15,857 bases of DNA from a bacterium (GTDB taxonomy: Bacteria > Chloroflexota > Dormibacteria > UBA8260 > Bog-877): positions 1 to 15,857 of the forward strand of contig JAJYWM010000407.1 in NCBI GenBank assembly GCA_021791455.1. The letters are read 5' to 3'. Of this stretch, positions 7,386 through 13,803 are shown piece after piece. Below the pieces are notes generated by a model. The model ran no database searches. It had not been told where the DNA came from and was given only the letters and a program-made list of their open reading frames with translations. Both the position numbers and the translations under genes were made by a program. Numbering within the stretch: the stretch's first letter is position 1; every line of letters begins with the position of its first letter.

Positions 7386-8849
7386 TTGGCTGAAACTCTG
7401 ATGGGGCAGGACCAGCATCAGGAGCGCAAGCTGGCCCAGCTCTTCCATCTGACCGATCTGGTCCCGCTCTCCGTGTCCAGCGTCGGCCCGCTCTTCTCAG
7501 TCGCCGCCACAGGGGGCGTCATGGCCGCCGACGCGGGGTGGTGGACCCTGCCCGCGATTGCGATCCTGGCCCTGCCGTTCCTGGTGTCCAGCTTCGTGTT
7601 TCGGCTTCTGAACCAGCACTTTCCCCACTCGGGCGCGTCCTATCACTGGTCGGCCCGGGTGATCGGGAGGTCGGTTTCTCGTTATCAGGCCTGGATTCTG
7701 ATCCTCGCCTACTTCACCTCGATCCCGCCGATCGCCATCCCGGCTGGCAGCTACACTCTGGCCCTCATCGCCCCCCACTACCAGGCGCCGCCCGTGGCGC
7801 ACCTTGGGGTGACCCTGTTCTGGATACTCTTCGCGGCTGTCCCCCTGCTCATGGGCGGGCGGCCCACCGCCCGGATCACCCAGGCGTTCTTCGTTCTCGA
7901 GATGGTCTCCCTGGCGACCTTCGGGGTTCTGGGCGTCCTCAACTGGCATCGCATCAGCGTCCCCATCCACTTCGGTCCGCCGCCGATCGGGGGCATCCTG
8001 ATCGTGGCCGTGGTCGCCGCCACCATCCTCGACGGTTGGGAAATCGACAGCTACGCCGCCGAGGAGTCTATGCGACCGCGCGCCCACCCCGGGGTCGGCG
8101 GCATCATCGGGGCCATCGGCGCCCTTCTCTTCTACGCCGTCCTGTACCCCTTGATGCTGGGAGAGACCCCGCTCCACCTCCTCGCCAACTCCACAAATCC
8201 GCTGGCAATGTGGTCGGCCCGGCTGATCCCCGGAGCCCCTTGGATCATGCTGATCCCCATCCTGGCCTCCACCGCCGGGGGCTTGTGGCTGACCACCTAC
8301 ATCCTGACCCGCGCCCTCTACGCCATGGGCCGAGAGCGGCTCATACCCCCTGTCTTCTCCCGGCTCAACCGTCGCAACGTGCCCCACGTCGCGATCATCG
8401 GCAGCCTCGGGTTGGCCCTCCTGGTGGTGGCTCTCCAGGTCTTCGTGACCTCGCTGGGTTCATTCTTCAACCTGATCCTCTCGGCCGCGGGGTTCTTCCT
8501 TCTGGCCGAGTTCTTCCTGGACTCGGTCACGGCGACCGTCTTTCTCACCATCGGCCACAGGCGCATGCCGGAAATGAACCTGAACCCGCACGCCCACCGC
8601 TGGCTGCGGGCTGGCGCCATCTTCTCCAGCATCGTGATGGGCGCTCTGCTCGTCGCCTTCTTCATCTACGGGCCCAGGGCGATCGGGGATGGGATCGATC
8701 AGACGATCGCGATCCTGCTGGTCATTGGCCTGGCTTTCGCGTGGTGGACAAAGCGGCGCACCACGGGCACGATCACCTTCCACGGCGGCGATGCCGACCG
8801 TGAGGGCAACCTGCTGGAACCGAAGCAGGTGGACGCCTCGGTACTCTGA
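7386..8849 (+). CDS. APC-superfamily amino-acid permease
   Basis: A 487-residue polytopic membrane protein with about 12 helices. The N terminus has the APC pattern LVPLSVSSVGPLFSVAATGG, where helix 1 is broken to bind the substrate amino/carboxyl groups. It is followed by FRLLNQHFPHSGASYHW, the conserved loop after helix 2. A later segment, EIDSYAAEESMRPRAHPG, matches the conserved helix 6 to cytoplasmic-loop region of amino acid-polyamine-organocation transporters. TTG 7386 is chosen because GGAGAG at 7374-7379 lies 6 nt upstream; ATG 7401 would be too far from it. It probably imports an amino acid or amine by proton or sodium symport. It is convergent with the proline/hydroxyproline operon, so an imino-acid substrate is possible from position only. 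Confidence 0.88.
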   Translation: MAETLMGQDQHQERKLAQLFHLTDLVPLSVSSVGPLFSVAATGGVMAADAGWWTLPAIAILALPFLVSSFVFRLLNQHFPHSGASYHWSARVIGRSVSRYQAWILILAYFTSIPPIAIPAGSYTLALIAPHYQAPPVAHLGVTLFWILFAAVPLLMGGRPTARITQAFFVLEMVSLATFGVLGVLNWHRISVPIHFGPPPIGGILIVAVVAATILDGWEIDSYAAEESMRPRAHPGVGGIIGAIGALLFYAVLYPLMLGETPLHLLANSTNPLAMWSARLIPGAPWIMLIPILASTAGGLWLTTYILTRALYAMGRERLIPPVFSRLNRRNVPHVAIIGSLGLALLVVALQVFVTSLGSFFNLILSAAGFFLLAEFFLDSVTATVFLTIGHRRMPEMNLNPHAHRWLRAGAIFSSIVMGALLVAFFIYGPRAIGDGIDQTIAILLVIGLAFAWWTKRRTTGTITFHGGDADREGNLLEPKQVDASVL

Positions 8850-9120
8850 GACTCCGACCGCCGTGCCAGGAGCGGCTCCGGTCGACAGGGCAGGGTGGAC
8901 AAGAGCCCTGTTGCGGCTTCGCCGGTACTGCGCGGAACAGCCCAGCCGGGGCCGGGCGGCTCAGGGATCGGAACGGGCTGAGACCCACTCCACGAGCTCG
9001 TATGGTCCCCTGGTGACCCGGGCTGGCTTCTCCTGCCCAGACCCACCGAGGCGAAGGCCCCATGGAGACCACCAAGTGCGGCCCGCTCGGCCCCGGCCAA
9101 TGAACGCCCCGGCTGGGTTC
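8850..9120. other. Convergent intergenic region without a supported gene
   Basis: The stretch lies between the 3' ends of the permease and the aldolase. The open frames crossing it are low-complexity Arg/Pro/Ser translations with no family resemblance, running antisense to or out of frame with real genes. Apart from the weak hairpin at 8885-8911, I see no RNA gene, repeat array or mobile element. Confidence 0.6.
8885..8911 (+). terminator. Possible terminator hairpin after the APC permease
   Basis: ACAGGGC (8885-8891) and GCCCTGT (8905-8911) form a perfect 7-bp stem with a 13-nt loop, 35 nt after the permease stop. Only scattered T residues follow (TTGCGGCTTC from 8911), so it would be a weak intrinsic terminator at best. 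Confidence 0.3.
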
Positions 9121-9143
9121 GGCGCTGCCCCAGGGGCAGCGCC
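9121..9143 (-). terminator. Strong hairpin ending the proline/hydroxyproline operon
   Basis: GGCGCTGCCCC (9121-9131) and GGGGCAGCGCC (9133-9143) are perfect 11-bp reverse complements around a single A; in RNA this gives about a 9- to 10-bp GC-rich stem with a small loop. It begins 5 nt after the aldolase stop codon on the minus strand. No T-run follows (the minus strand continues GAACCCAGCC), so this is a U-less hairpin. It may stop transcription with Rho help or protect the 3' end. Confidence 0.6.
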
Positions 9144-9148
9144 CTCGG

Positions 9149-9808
9149 TCACGCTGGGACTGGGACGAGCGCGCCGGCCGCTCGAAGCGCCTCGTGGCAC
9201 AGCTTGGTGATCTGGTCCGTTCCCCCAGAGGTGAGCAGGTCGGCCCGGAACAGATCATTGGTGAGGCCAATCACCTGAGCGCCCGCCTTGAGGTAGGCCG
9301 CCACATCCCCGATCCCGACCCCGCCGCTCACCCAAAGTGGGACGTCGGGCATGGGCCCGCGAACGGCCTGAATGTAGGCCGGGCCACCGATGGGGGCTGC
9401 CGGGAAGACCTTGACCAGGTCCGCTCCCGCGGCCTGGGCCTGAGCTATCTCGCTGGGTGTCGTCGCTCCCATGACCAGGAACAAGCCTGCAGCATGGGTC
9501 ATGGCCTCGACCTCGGGAACCAGGTAAGGGGTCACCAGGTACTGAGCGCCACTCTGGATCGCTTGCCGGGCTAGATCGCTGTCCGTGATGGTTCCAGCTC
9601 CAACCAAGCAGGCAGAACCGACCTCCTGTCGAAGCCGGGAGATCAGCTCAAATGCCCTTGGGGTGCCCGATGTTATCTCGACCGAACCTATACCCGCTCG
9701 GGCGGCGGCGAGCACCGCCTGATACGCCTGGTCAGCGTCCTTCCAGCGGATGACCGCGGCAAGGTGGTGGGGGAAGAGCTCTTCTACACGGGCTGCGCTG
9801 CTGGTCAT
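9149..9808 (-). CDS. KHG/KDPG-type aldolase (4-hydroxy-2-oxoglutarate / 2-keto-3-deoxy-6-phosphogluconate aldolase family)
   Basis: Class I aldolase of 219 residues, the usual size. It cleaves 4-hydroxy-2-oxo acids to pyruvate plus an aldehyde through a Schiff base. Visible residues are Arg21 (AAVIRWKD), the catalytic Glu44 in SVEITSGTP, the GAGTITD turn (70-76), the Schiff-base lysine Lys133 in LVKVFPA, and the phosphate/carboxylate loop region WVSGGV near 169-174. The family's usual LRT after the Glu is SGT here, so the Arg corresponding to E. coli Eda Arg49 is replaced by Gly48. This suggests a substrate other than KDPG. No Entner-Doudoroff gene is nearby. The gene is last in an operon with ProDH, P5CDH and a hydroxyproline-type racemase homologue, which points to 4-hydroxy-2-oxoglutarate (products pyruvate and glyoxylate). 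Its start overlaps the upstream stop (ATGA, 9805-9808). Family is firm, substrate is inferred. Confidence 0.88.
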   Translation of the reverse strand: MTSSAARVEELFPHHLAAVIRWKDADQAYQAVLAAARAGIGSVEITSGTPRAFELISRLRQEVGSACLVGAGTITDSDLARQAIQSGAQYLVTPYLVPEVEAMTHAAGLFLVMGATTPSEIAQAQAAGADLVKVFPAAPIGGPAYIQAVRGPMPDVPLWVSGGVGIGDVAAYLKAGAQVIGLTNDLFRADLLTSGGTDQITKLCHEALRAAGALVPVPA

Positions 9809-10947
9809 GCGTTCACTCCTGGTCGCTGGTTGCCGATCGACAGTTCATGATCGAGCGATCCTGAACCACTCCAGATGTCGCCAACCGTGAACCCCTCTGG
9901 AAAAGGATCGTCCGGGTCGAGAACGTAGCGGGCGTGCCCGGTGACGAAGGCACGGCCGCTGATCTTGGGAACCACGGCTGGTCTACCACCCACCATGGTC
10001 TCACTTACGAGCCTCCCGGTGAACACCGTTCCCAGGATTCCCTCGTGGCGGAAGTCGCGATGGAGGGGCAGCAGGCCGCGTGCGTGCAGAGTCGCCATCT
10101 TGGCGCATGTCCCGGTGCCGCACGGTGAGCGGTCGATCGCCGCGGTCCAGGTGGCGGGACGATCCCAATCCAGCTGCCCGGTCGAGACCACCACGGCGTT
10201 GCGCTGGTCAGCGTGGGGCCCACTGGGCGGGCCGGAGAGCAAAGCGATCGTGGGGCCCACAAGTCCTGGGTTATCCGGGTGCGTTTGCGGCATCTGCTCC
10301 TGGGTCGCCACCTTGACCATCTCGCCGACCCGCGCCAGATCCTTGGCCATAGCGGGCTCCAATGTGAGCCCGAGTGCTGCCGCCTCCGCGATCACGTAGA
10401 TCATCCCCCCGTAGGCCAGGTCGACCCGCACCGTGCCCAGCTCGGGAACCTCCACAGCGACATCCAGAGCCAGGACGAAGCTGGGTACGTTCTGAAAGGT
10501 GATCCGCCGAGCCCTGCCGCGGTCGACCTCGGCCTCGATCTCCACCAGTCCCGCGGGAGATTCCAGGACGAACCGGGTCACGGGCTCCCTCACCTCGACC
10601 ATCCCCATTTCGACCAGGGCCGTCGCCACGCAGATGGTGTTGCTGCCCGACATCGGGGGATACTCGACCTGCTCCAGGATGATGAAGCCGGCAGCGGCCC
10701 TCGGGTCGGTGGCGGGCAGGATGATATTGCAATTCGCGGCGGGATACCCGCGGGGCTCGCGGAGCATGCGCAAACGCAGTGAGTCCAGGTGGCTCTCGAA
10801 GTAGCGCATCTTCTCGAACATGGTTCGCCCGGGCAGGTCTGGCACCCCACCCACCACCACCCGGCCGGGCTCTCCCCCGGCGTGCAGGTCTATTGCCAGG
10901 ACGTCCCGGGCTGTCGGCAGCAAGGCCTCAGAGCCGCTCGGCCACAC
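9805..10947 (-). CDS. Proline racemase superfamily enzyme, Ser/Cys type (likely hydroxyproline 2-epimerase or 3-hydroxyproline dehydratase)
   Basis: A 380-residue member of the PLP-independent proline racemase/hydroxyproline epimerase family. The first catalytic motif, normally MCGH, reads MSGSNTI, placing Ser at position 100. The second is intact as DRSPCGTGT, with Cys276. Cys/Cys members include proline racemases and 4-hydroxyproline epimerases, and Cys/Thr members are trans-3-hydroxy-L-proline dehydratases. From memory, Ser/Cys members act on 4- or 3-hydroxyproline with little proline racemase activity, so I do not name it a proline racemase. Other family blocks are DLHAGGEPGRVVVGG near the N terminus and LREPRGYPAANCNIILP. 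The start is GTG 10947, overlapping the P5CDH stop by 20 nt with AGGGA just upstream; a TTG at 10923 is the alternative. The aldolase follows with a 4-nt overlap. Epimerase versus dehydratase is unresolved. Confidence 0.88.
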   Translation of the reverse strand: MWPSGSEALLPTARDVLAIDLHAGGEPGRVVVGGVPDLPGRTMFEKMRYFESHLDSLRLRMLREPRGYPAANCNIILPATDPRAAAGFIILEQVEYPPMSGSNTICVATALVEMGMVEVREPVTRFVLESPAGLVEIEAEVDRGRARRITFQNVPSFVLALDVAVEVPELGTVRVDLAYGGMIYVIAEAAALGLTLEPAMAKDLARVGEMVKVATQEQMPQTHPDNPGLVGPTIALLSGPPSGPHADQRNAVVVSTGQLDWDRPATWTAAIDRSPCGTGTCAKMATLHARGLLPLHRDFRHEGILGTVFTGRLVSETMVGGRPAVVPKISGRAFVTGHARYVLDPDDPFPEGFTVGDIWSGSGSLDHELSIGNQRPGVNA

Positions 10948-12478
10948 TCTGTCCCTGGAGGAAGAAGAGCAGGTAGTCTGGGCCGCCGGCCTTGGTGTCG
11001 GTGCCGCTCATGTTGAATCCCCCGAACGGATGCACACCCATCTGCGCCCCGGTCGAGCGGCGGTTGATGTACAGGTTGCCCACATGCATCCGCTCCTTGG
11101 CCAAGGCGATCCGCTCTGGGTCACGGCTGAAGTACGAGCCGGTGAGCCCATACTCGGTGTTGTTGGCGATGCGGATGCCGTCCTCGAAGTCCCGAGCCCT
11201 GACGAGCGCGAGCACCGGCCCGAAGATCTCCTCGGTCGCGATCCTGGCGGTCTCGCTGACGCCACCGAAGATGGTCGGCTCGATGAAGTGGCCGGCGCCC
11301 TGCCCCTTGCCACCTCCCAGAAGCAGCTCTCCCTCACCTCGGCCGATCTGCAGATAGTCGAGGATCTTCTCTTCCGCATCCCCGTCGATCACGGGCCCGA
11401 CCGCGACCCCAGGATCCACCGGGTCTCCCATGCGGAGACGTCGGGCCATCTCCAGGATCTTGGGAGACAGCTCGTCATAGACGGAGGAGACGACAACCGC
11501 CCGAGACCCGGCGGAGCACTTCTGCCCCTGGAAGCCGAACGCGCTGCGGGCTATATCCAGGGCGGCCAGGTCAAGGTCGGCGGTCTCGTCCACCACAACC
11601 GCATTCTTGCCCCCCATCTCAAGCTGGACCCGCTTCAGCCAGCGCTGTCCGGGATGCACCTTCGACGCCCGCTCGTAGATCCTTATCCCGACCTCCTTGG
11701 AACCGGTGAAAGCCACAAACCTGATCTTGGGGTGGTCGACCAGCGCCTCGCCCACCACCTCGCCAAAACCGGTCAGTAGGTTCAAAACGCCATCCGGCAG
11801 CCCGGCCTCGCGAAGCACCTCAGCCAGCCACCAGGCTGTTGTGCTCGCCGTCTCCGCCGGCTTGAGGATGACGCAGTTGCCCGACACCAGCGCTGCCGTG
11901 GTCATGCCCGTGGTCAGAGCCAGGGGGAAGTTCCATGGTGAGATCACCGCGCCCACTCCCAGCGGGAGATAGCGGAACAGGGTCGCCTCCCCCGGCCACG
12001 GCGCCATCTGGTCCCGGGTGGTCAGCGCCAGCGCCTGGCGGGCATACCACTCCATCAGGTCCACCGCCTCGGCTGCCTCCCCGTCCGCCTCGTCCCACGG
12101 CTTGCCCACTTCGTAAACCATGAGAGCGCCCAGCTCGTGCCTCCTGCGCCGCACCACCTGAGCCGCCCGGAGAAGCAGCAGGGCGCGCTCCTCGATGGGA
12201 GTCCTGGACCAAGACTCGAATGCCCTCCAACCGGACTCCACCGCCTGCTCCACGTGAGCCCCTTCCGCCACCGCGTGGCTGCCCACGACCTGATCCGGCC
12301 GCGCGGGGTTGTAGGACTCCAGTGCCGCCTGTGAGTCCACCTCCCTGCCGTTGATGAGAAGGGGATATCGGCGCCCCAGCATCCCCTTCACGCGCGCGAG
12401 CGCCGCCTCGAAGTCGCGGCGATTCGCATCCTGGGAGAAATCCAAGGATGGCTCACTGGAGAAGGGCGGGATGATCAT
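10928..12478 (-). CDS. L-glutamate gamma-semialdehyde (1-pyrroline-5-carboxylate) dehydrogenase
   Basis: Aldehyde dehydrogenase superfamily enzyme of 516 residues, close to the 515 of Bacillus RocA. It oxidises glutamate semialdehyde, the open form of P5C, to glutamate with NAD+. The animal counterpart also accepts the 4-hydroxy semialdehyde. Landmarks are PWNFP (181-185), KPAET (206-210), FTGSKEVG (257-264), the general-base Glu287 in QLEMGGKN, the nucleophile Cys321 in GFQGQKCSAGSR, and a C-terminal HPFGGFNMSGTDTKAGG. The frame extends to 12619 but its first 47 residues are low-complexity. ATG 12478 matches the RocA N terminus and has AGGAG 9 nt upstream. It follows the ProDH gene by 59 bp and overlaps the racemase-family gene by 20 nt. 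This is the second step of proline catabolism. Confidence 0.94.
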   Translation of the reverse strand: MIIPPFSSEPSLDFSQDANRRDFEAALARVKGMLGRRYPLLINGREVDSQAALESYNPARPDQVVGSHAVAEGAHVEQAVESGWRAFESWSRTPIEERALLLLRAAQVVRRRRHELGALMVYEVGKPWDEADGEAAEAVDLMEWYARQALALTTRDQMAPWPGEATLFRYLPLGVGAVISPWNFPLALTTGMTTAALVSGNCVILKPAETASTTAWWLAEVLREAGLPDGVLNLLTGFGEVVGEALVDHPKIRFVAFTGSKEVGIRIYERASKVHPGQRWLKRVQLEMGGKNAVVVDETADLDLAALDIARSAFGFQGQKCSAGSRAVVVSSVYDELSPKILEMARRLRMGDPVDPGVAVGPVIDGDAEEKILDYLQIGRGEGELLLGGGKGQGAGHFIEPTIFGGVSETARIATEEIFGPVLALVRARDFEDGIRIANNTEYGLTGSYFSRDPERIALAKERMHVGNLYINRRSTGAQMGVHPFGGFNMSGTDTKAGGPDYLLFFLQGQSVAERL

Positions 12479-12527
12479 TTGGTTGGGCTCCTGATGATTT
12501 GGCTTGTTGCGGACGATTTCGGGGGCA

Positions 12528-12547
12528 CCGCCGGCGCTCAGCGGCGG
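12528..12547 (-). other. Short GC hairpin at the ProDH stop codon
   Basis: CCGCCG (12528-12533) and CGGCGG (12542-12547) pair around an 8-nt loop that contains the ProDH stop codon. In such a GC-rich genome a 6-bp stem may be chance. If real, it could modulate the ratio between ProDH and P5CDH. Confidence 0.2.
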
Positions 12548-13464
12548 ACCATGTTGCGGGCGAGGAAGAGCAGGTTCGCCGGCCGCTCGGCCAACCGGCG
12601 CATGAAGAACGGGTACCAATGGGTCCCGTACGACGTGGCCACCAGCACGGTGAAGCCTCTGGCCAGCAGGGACCTCTGCAGCTGCGGCCTAACGCCATAG
12701 AGCATCTGGAACTCGAAGCGGTCGCGGCCGATCCCGTGACGCCGAATGAAGCCGATGGCGTGCTCGATCATGCGCTCGTCGTGGGTGGCGATGGCGGTGT
12801 AGCCGTCGCCCAGCAGGGCCGCCTCCATGAGCCGCACGTAGTTGCGGTCGACGTCGACCTTGCTCGGATACGCGACCTCGGCGCTCTCCAGGTAGGCACC
12901 CTTGACCAGGCGCAGATTGGGTGCCAGGGGCAGCAGGGAGTCGAGGTCGGCGGCCGACCGGTAGAGGTACGACTGCAGCACCGCCCCGACGTTGCCGAAT
13001 CCCCGCTCCCTCAGCCTGCGGTACATCCTCAACGTGGGTTCGACCCGGGCCGACTCCTCCATGTCCATGCGCATGAACATCCCCAGCTCGCGCGCGACCT
13101 CGAGCAGATGGGACATGTTGCGTTCGGCCAGATCCTCGTCGATGGCGAGCCCCATCAGGGTTGGCTTGATCGCGACATTGGCGTTCAGCTTCTCGGCCGC
13201 CATCCGCCTCAGCAGAGCCTCGTAGTCCTCCACCGCGCGGGCGGCGTCCGTCTCGTTGTCAACCGCCTCGCCGAGTTCGGTGGCGTTGCACTTGAACCCC
13301 TGCTGGTTCAGGTCCTGGATGATCCTGATGCACTCGTCCATGGTCTCCCCGGCGACGAACCGGGAGGCTCCCAGGCGCATCCCGTACCGACTCATGAAAC
13401 GTTCGGTGGCTCCGTTGTTGGCGGTCACGAGGATCGCCGCCCGGGCCGCGCTGTTCAGTGACAA
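12538..13464 (-). CDS. Proline dehydrogenase (FAD-dependent, monofunctional)
   Basis: FAD-dependent (beta/alpha)8-barrel enzyme, 308 residues, that oxidises L-proline to 1-pyrroline-5-carboxylate and passes electrons to quinone, usually at the membrane face. Visible landmarks, in order, are AIKPTLMGLAID, FMRMDMEES (the barrel strand with the acidic residue), VGAVLQSYLYRS, RLVKGAYLE, TAIATHDERM, FEFQMLYGVRPQLQ and the substrate-carboxylate signature YPFFMRRLAERPAN with its Arg pair. This matches the Bacillus PutB/FadM type rather than PutA fusions. The frame reaches 13578, but TTG 13464 has AGGAGA 8 nt upstream and gives the N terminus LSLNSAARAAIL. It leads the operon ProDH-P5CDH-racemase family-aldolase. 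A 339-bp divergent region with an MFS gene lies upstream. Proline is certain as family substrate; trans-4-hydroxyproline as a substrate is inference. Confidence 0.93.
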   Translation of the reverse strand: MSLNSAARAAILVTANNGATERFMSRYGMRLGASRFVAGETMDECIRIIQDLNQQGFKCNATELGEAVDNETDAARAVEDYEALLRRMAAEKLNANVAIKPTLMGLAIDEDLAERNMSHLLEVARELGMFMRMDMEESARVEPTLRMYRRLRERGFGNVGAVLQSYLYRSAADLDSLLPLAPNLRLVKGAYLESAEVAYPSKVDVDRNYVRLMEAALLGDGYTAIATHDERMIEHAIGFIRRHGIGRDRFEFQMLYGVRPQLQRSLLARGFTVLVATSYGTHWYPFFMRRLAERPANLLFLARNMVRR

Positions 13465-13632
13465 GGTCGCTTCTCCTATGGATGGATCGGGCCGAACGGT
13501 TGAGCTTCCGAGGTCTCCCCACCGAACTGGGGTGCCACCTTGACAGCAATTGTGCAGGCCATCTGCGGTGCCGCCCACCTCCTCACAATCCTCGGAGCCC
13601 CAACTATGGAATCCAGCTTATCGCCTTGAGAT

Positions 13633-13666
13633 GCCCGGCTTGGACTCACGGCCCTCGAAGCCGGGC
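13633..13666. repeat. 9-bp inverted repeat in the divergent region
   Basis: GCCCGGCTT (13633-13641) and AAGCCGGGC (13658-13666) are perfect reverse complements separated by 16 bp. The spacing (centre to centre 25 bp) could fit an RNA stem in a leader or two half-sites of a regulator. It lies about 170-200 bp upstream of ProDH and about 140 bp upstream of the MFS start. Its function is not evident. Confidence 0.45.
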
Positions 13667-13722
13667 CCTAGATCAGAAGTCACGCTGGCAACCTCGGGGC
13701 GTGTCGCCGCGGGCCGGGCTAT

Positions 13723-13768
13723 TTGCACCGCGACTGAGGTGGAGAGCTATATTGTAGTGACAACTACA
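13723..13768 (+). promoter_or_regulatory. Promoter and inverted-repeat operator candidate for the FSR-like MFS gene
   Basis: TATATT (13748-13753) matches the -10 consensus at five of six positions; a poor -35 (TTGCAC, 13723-13728) lies 19 bp upstream. Starting at the last -10 base is the inverted repeat TGTAGT-GACA-ACTACA (13753-13768), with an overlapping TTGT/ACAA symmetry. A dimeric repressor bound there would block initiation. The transcript would have a leader of about 45 nt before GTG 13804. The regulator is unknown. Confidence 0.5.
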
Positions 13769-13803
13769 CCGAGCCCGGAAGGGCGCCCGCCCAAGGAGCT
13801 GAA

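Larger units (their letters stand above)
13465..13803. other. Divergent regulatory region between the ProDH operon and the FSR-like MFS gene
   Basis: A gene-free 339-bp stretch. It contains the ProDH ribosome site (13473-13478 region, minus strand), a 9-bp inverted repeat at 13633-13666, and a promoter with an inverted repeat at 13723-13768 serving the plus-strand MFS gene. The plus strand also has a perfect TTGACA at 13540-13545, but no -10 follows at the right distance. I could not identify a convincing minus-strand promoter for the operon. No regulator gene lies in the region. Confidence 0.7.

Noticed and set aside
8689..9210. 173-residue plus-strand open frame across the permease end and intergenic region
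   Set aside because: Its first part is out of frame with the permease and the remainder is Arg/Pro/Ala-rich with no recognisable motif.
9149..9808. Entner-Doudoroff role for the KDPG-type aldolase
   Set aside because: No dehydratase, sugar kinase or glucose-6-phosphate dehydrogenase is nearby, and the conserved Arg after the catalytic Glu is missing; the operon context favours a hydroxyproline-derived substrate.
13540..13545. Consensus TTGACA on the plus strand upstream of the MFS gene
   Set aside because: No -10-like sequence at 16-19 bp downstream, and the better promoter lies 200 bp further on.
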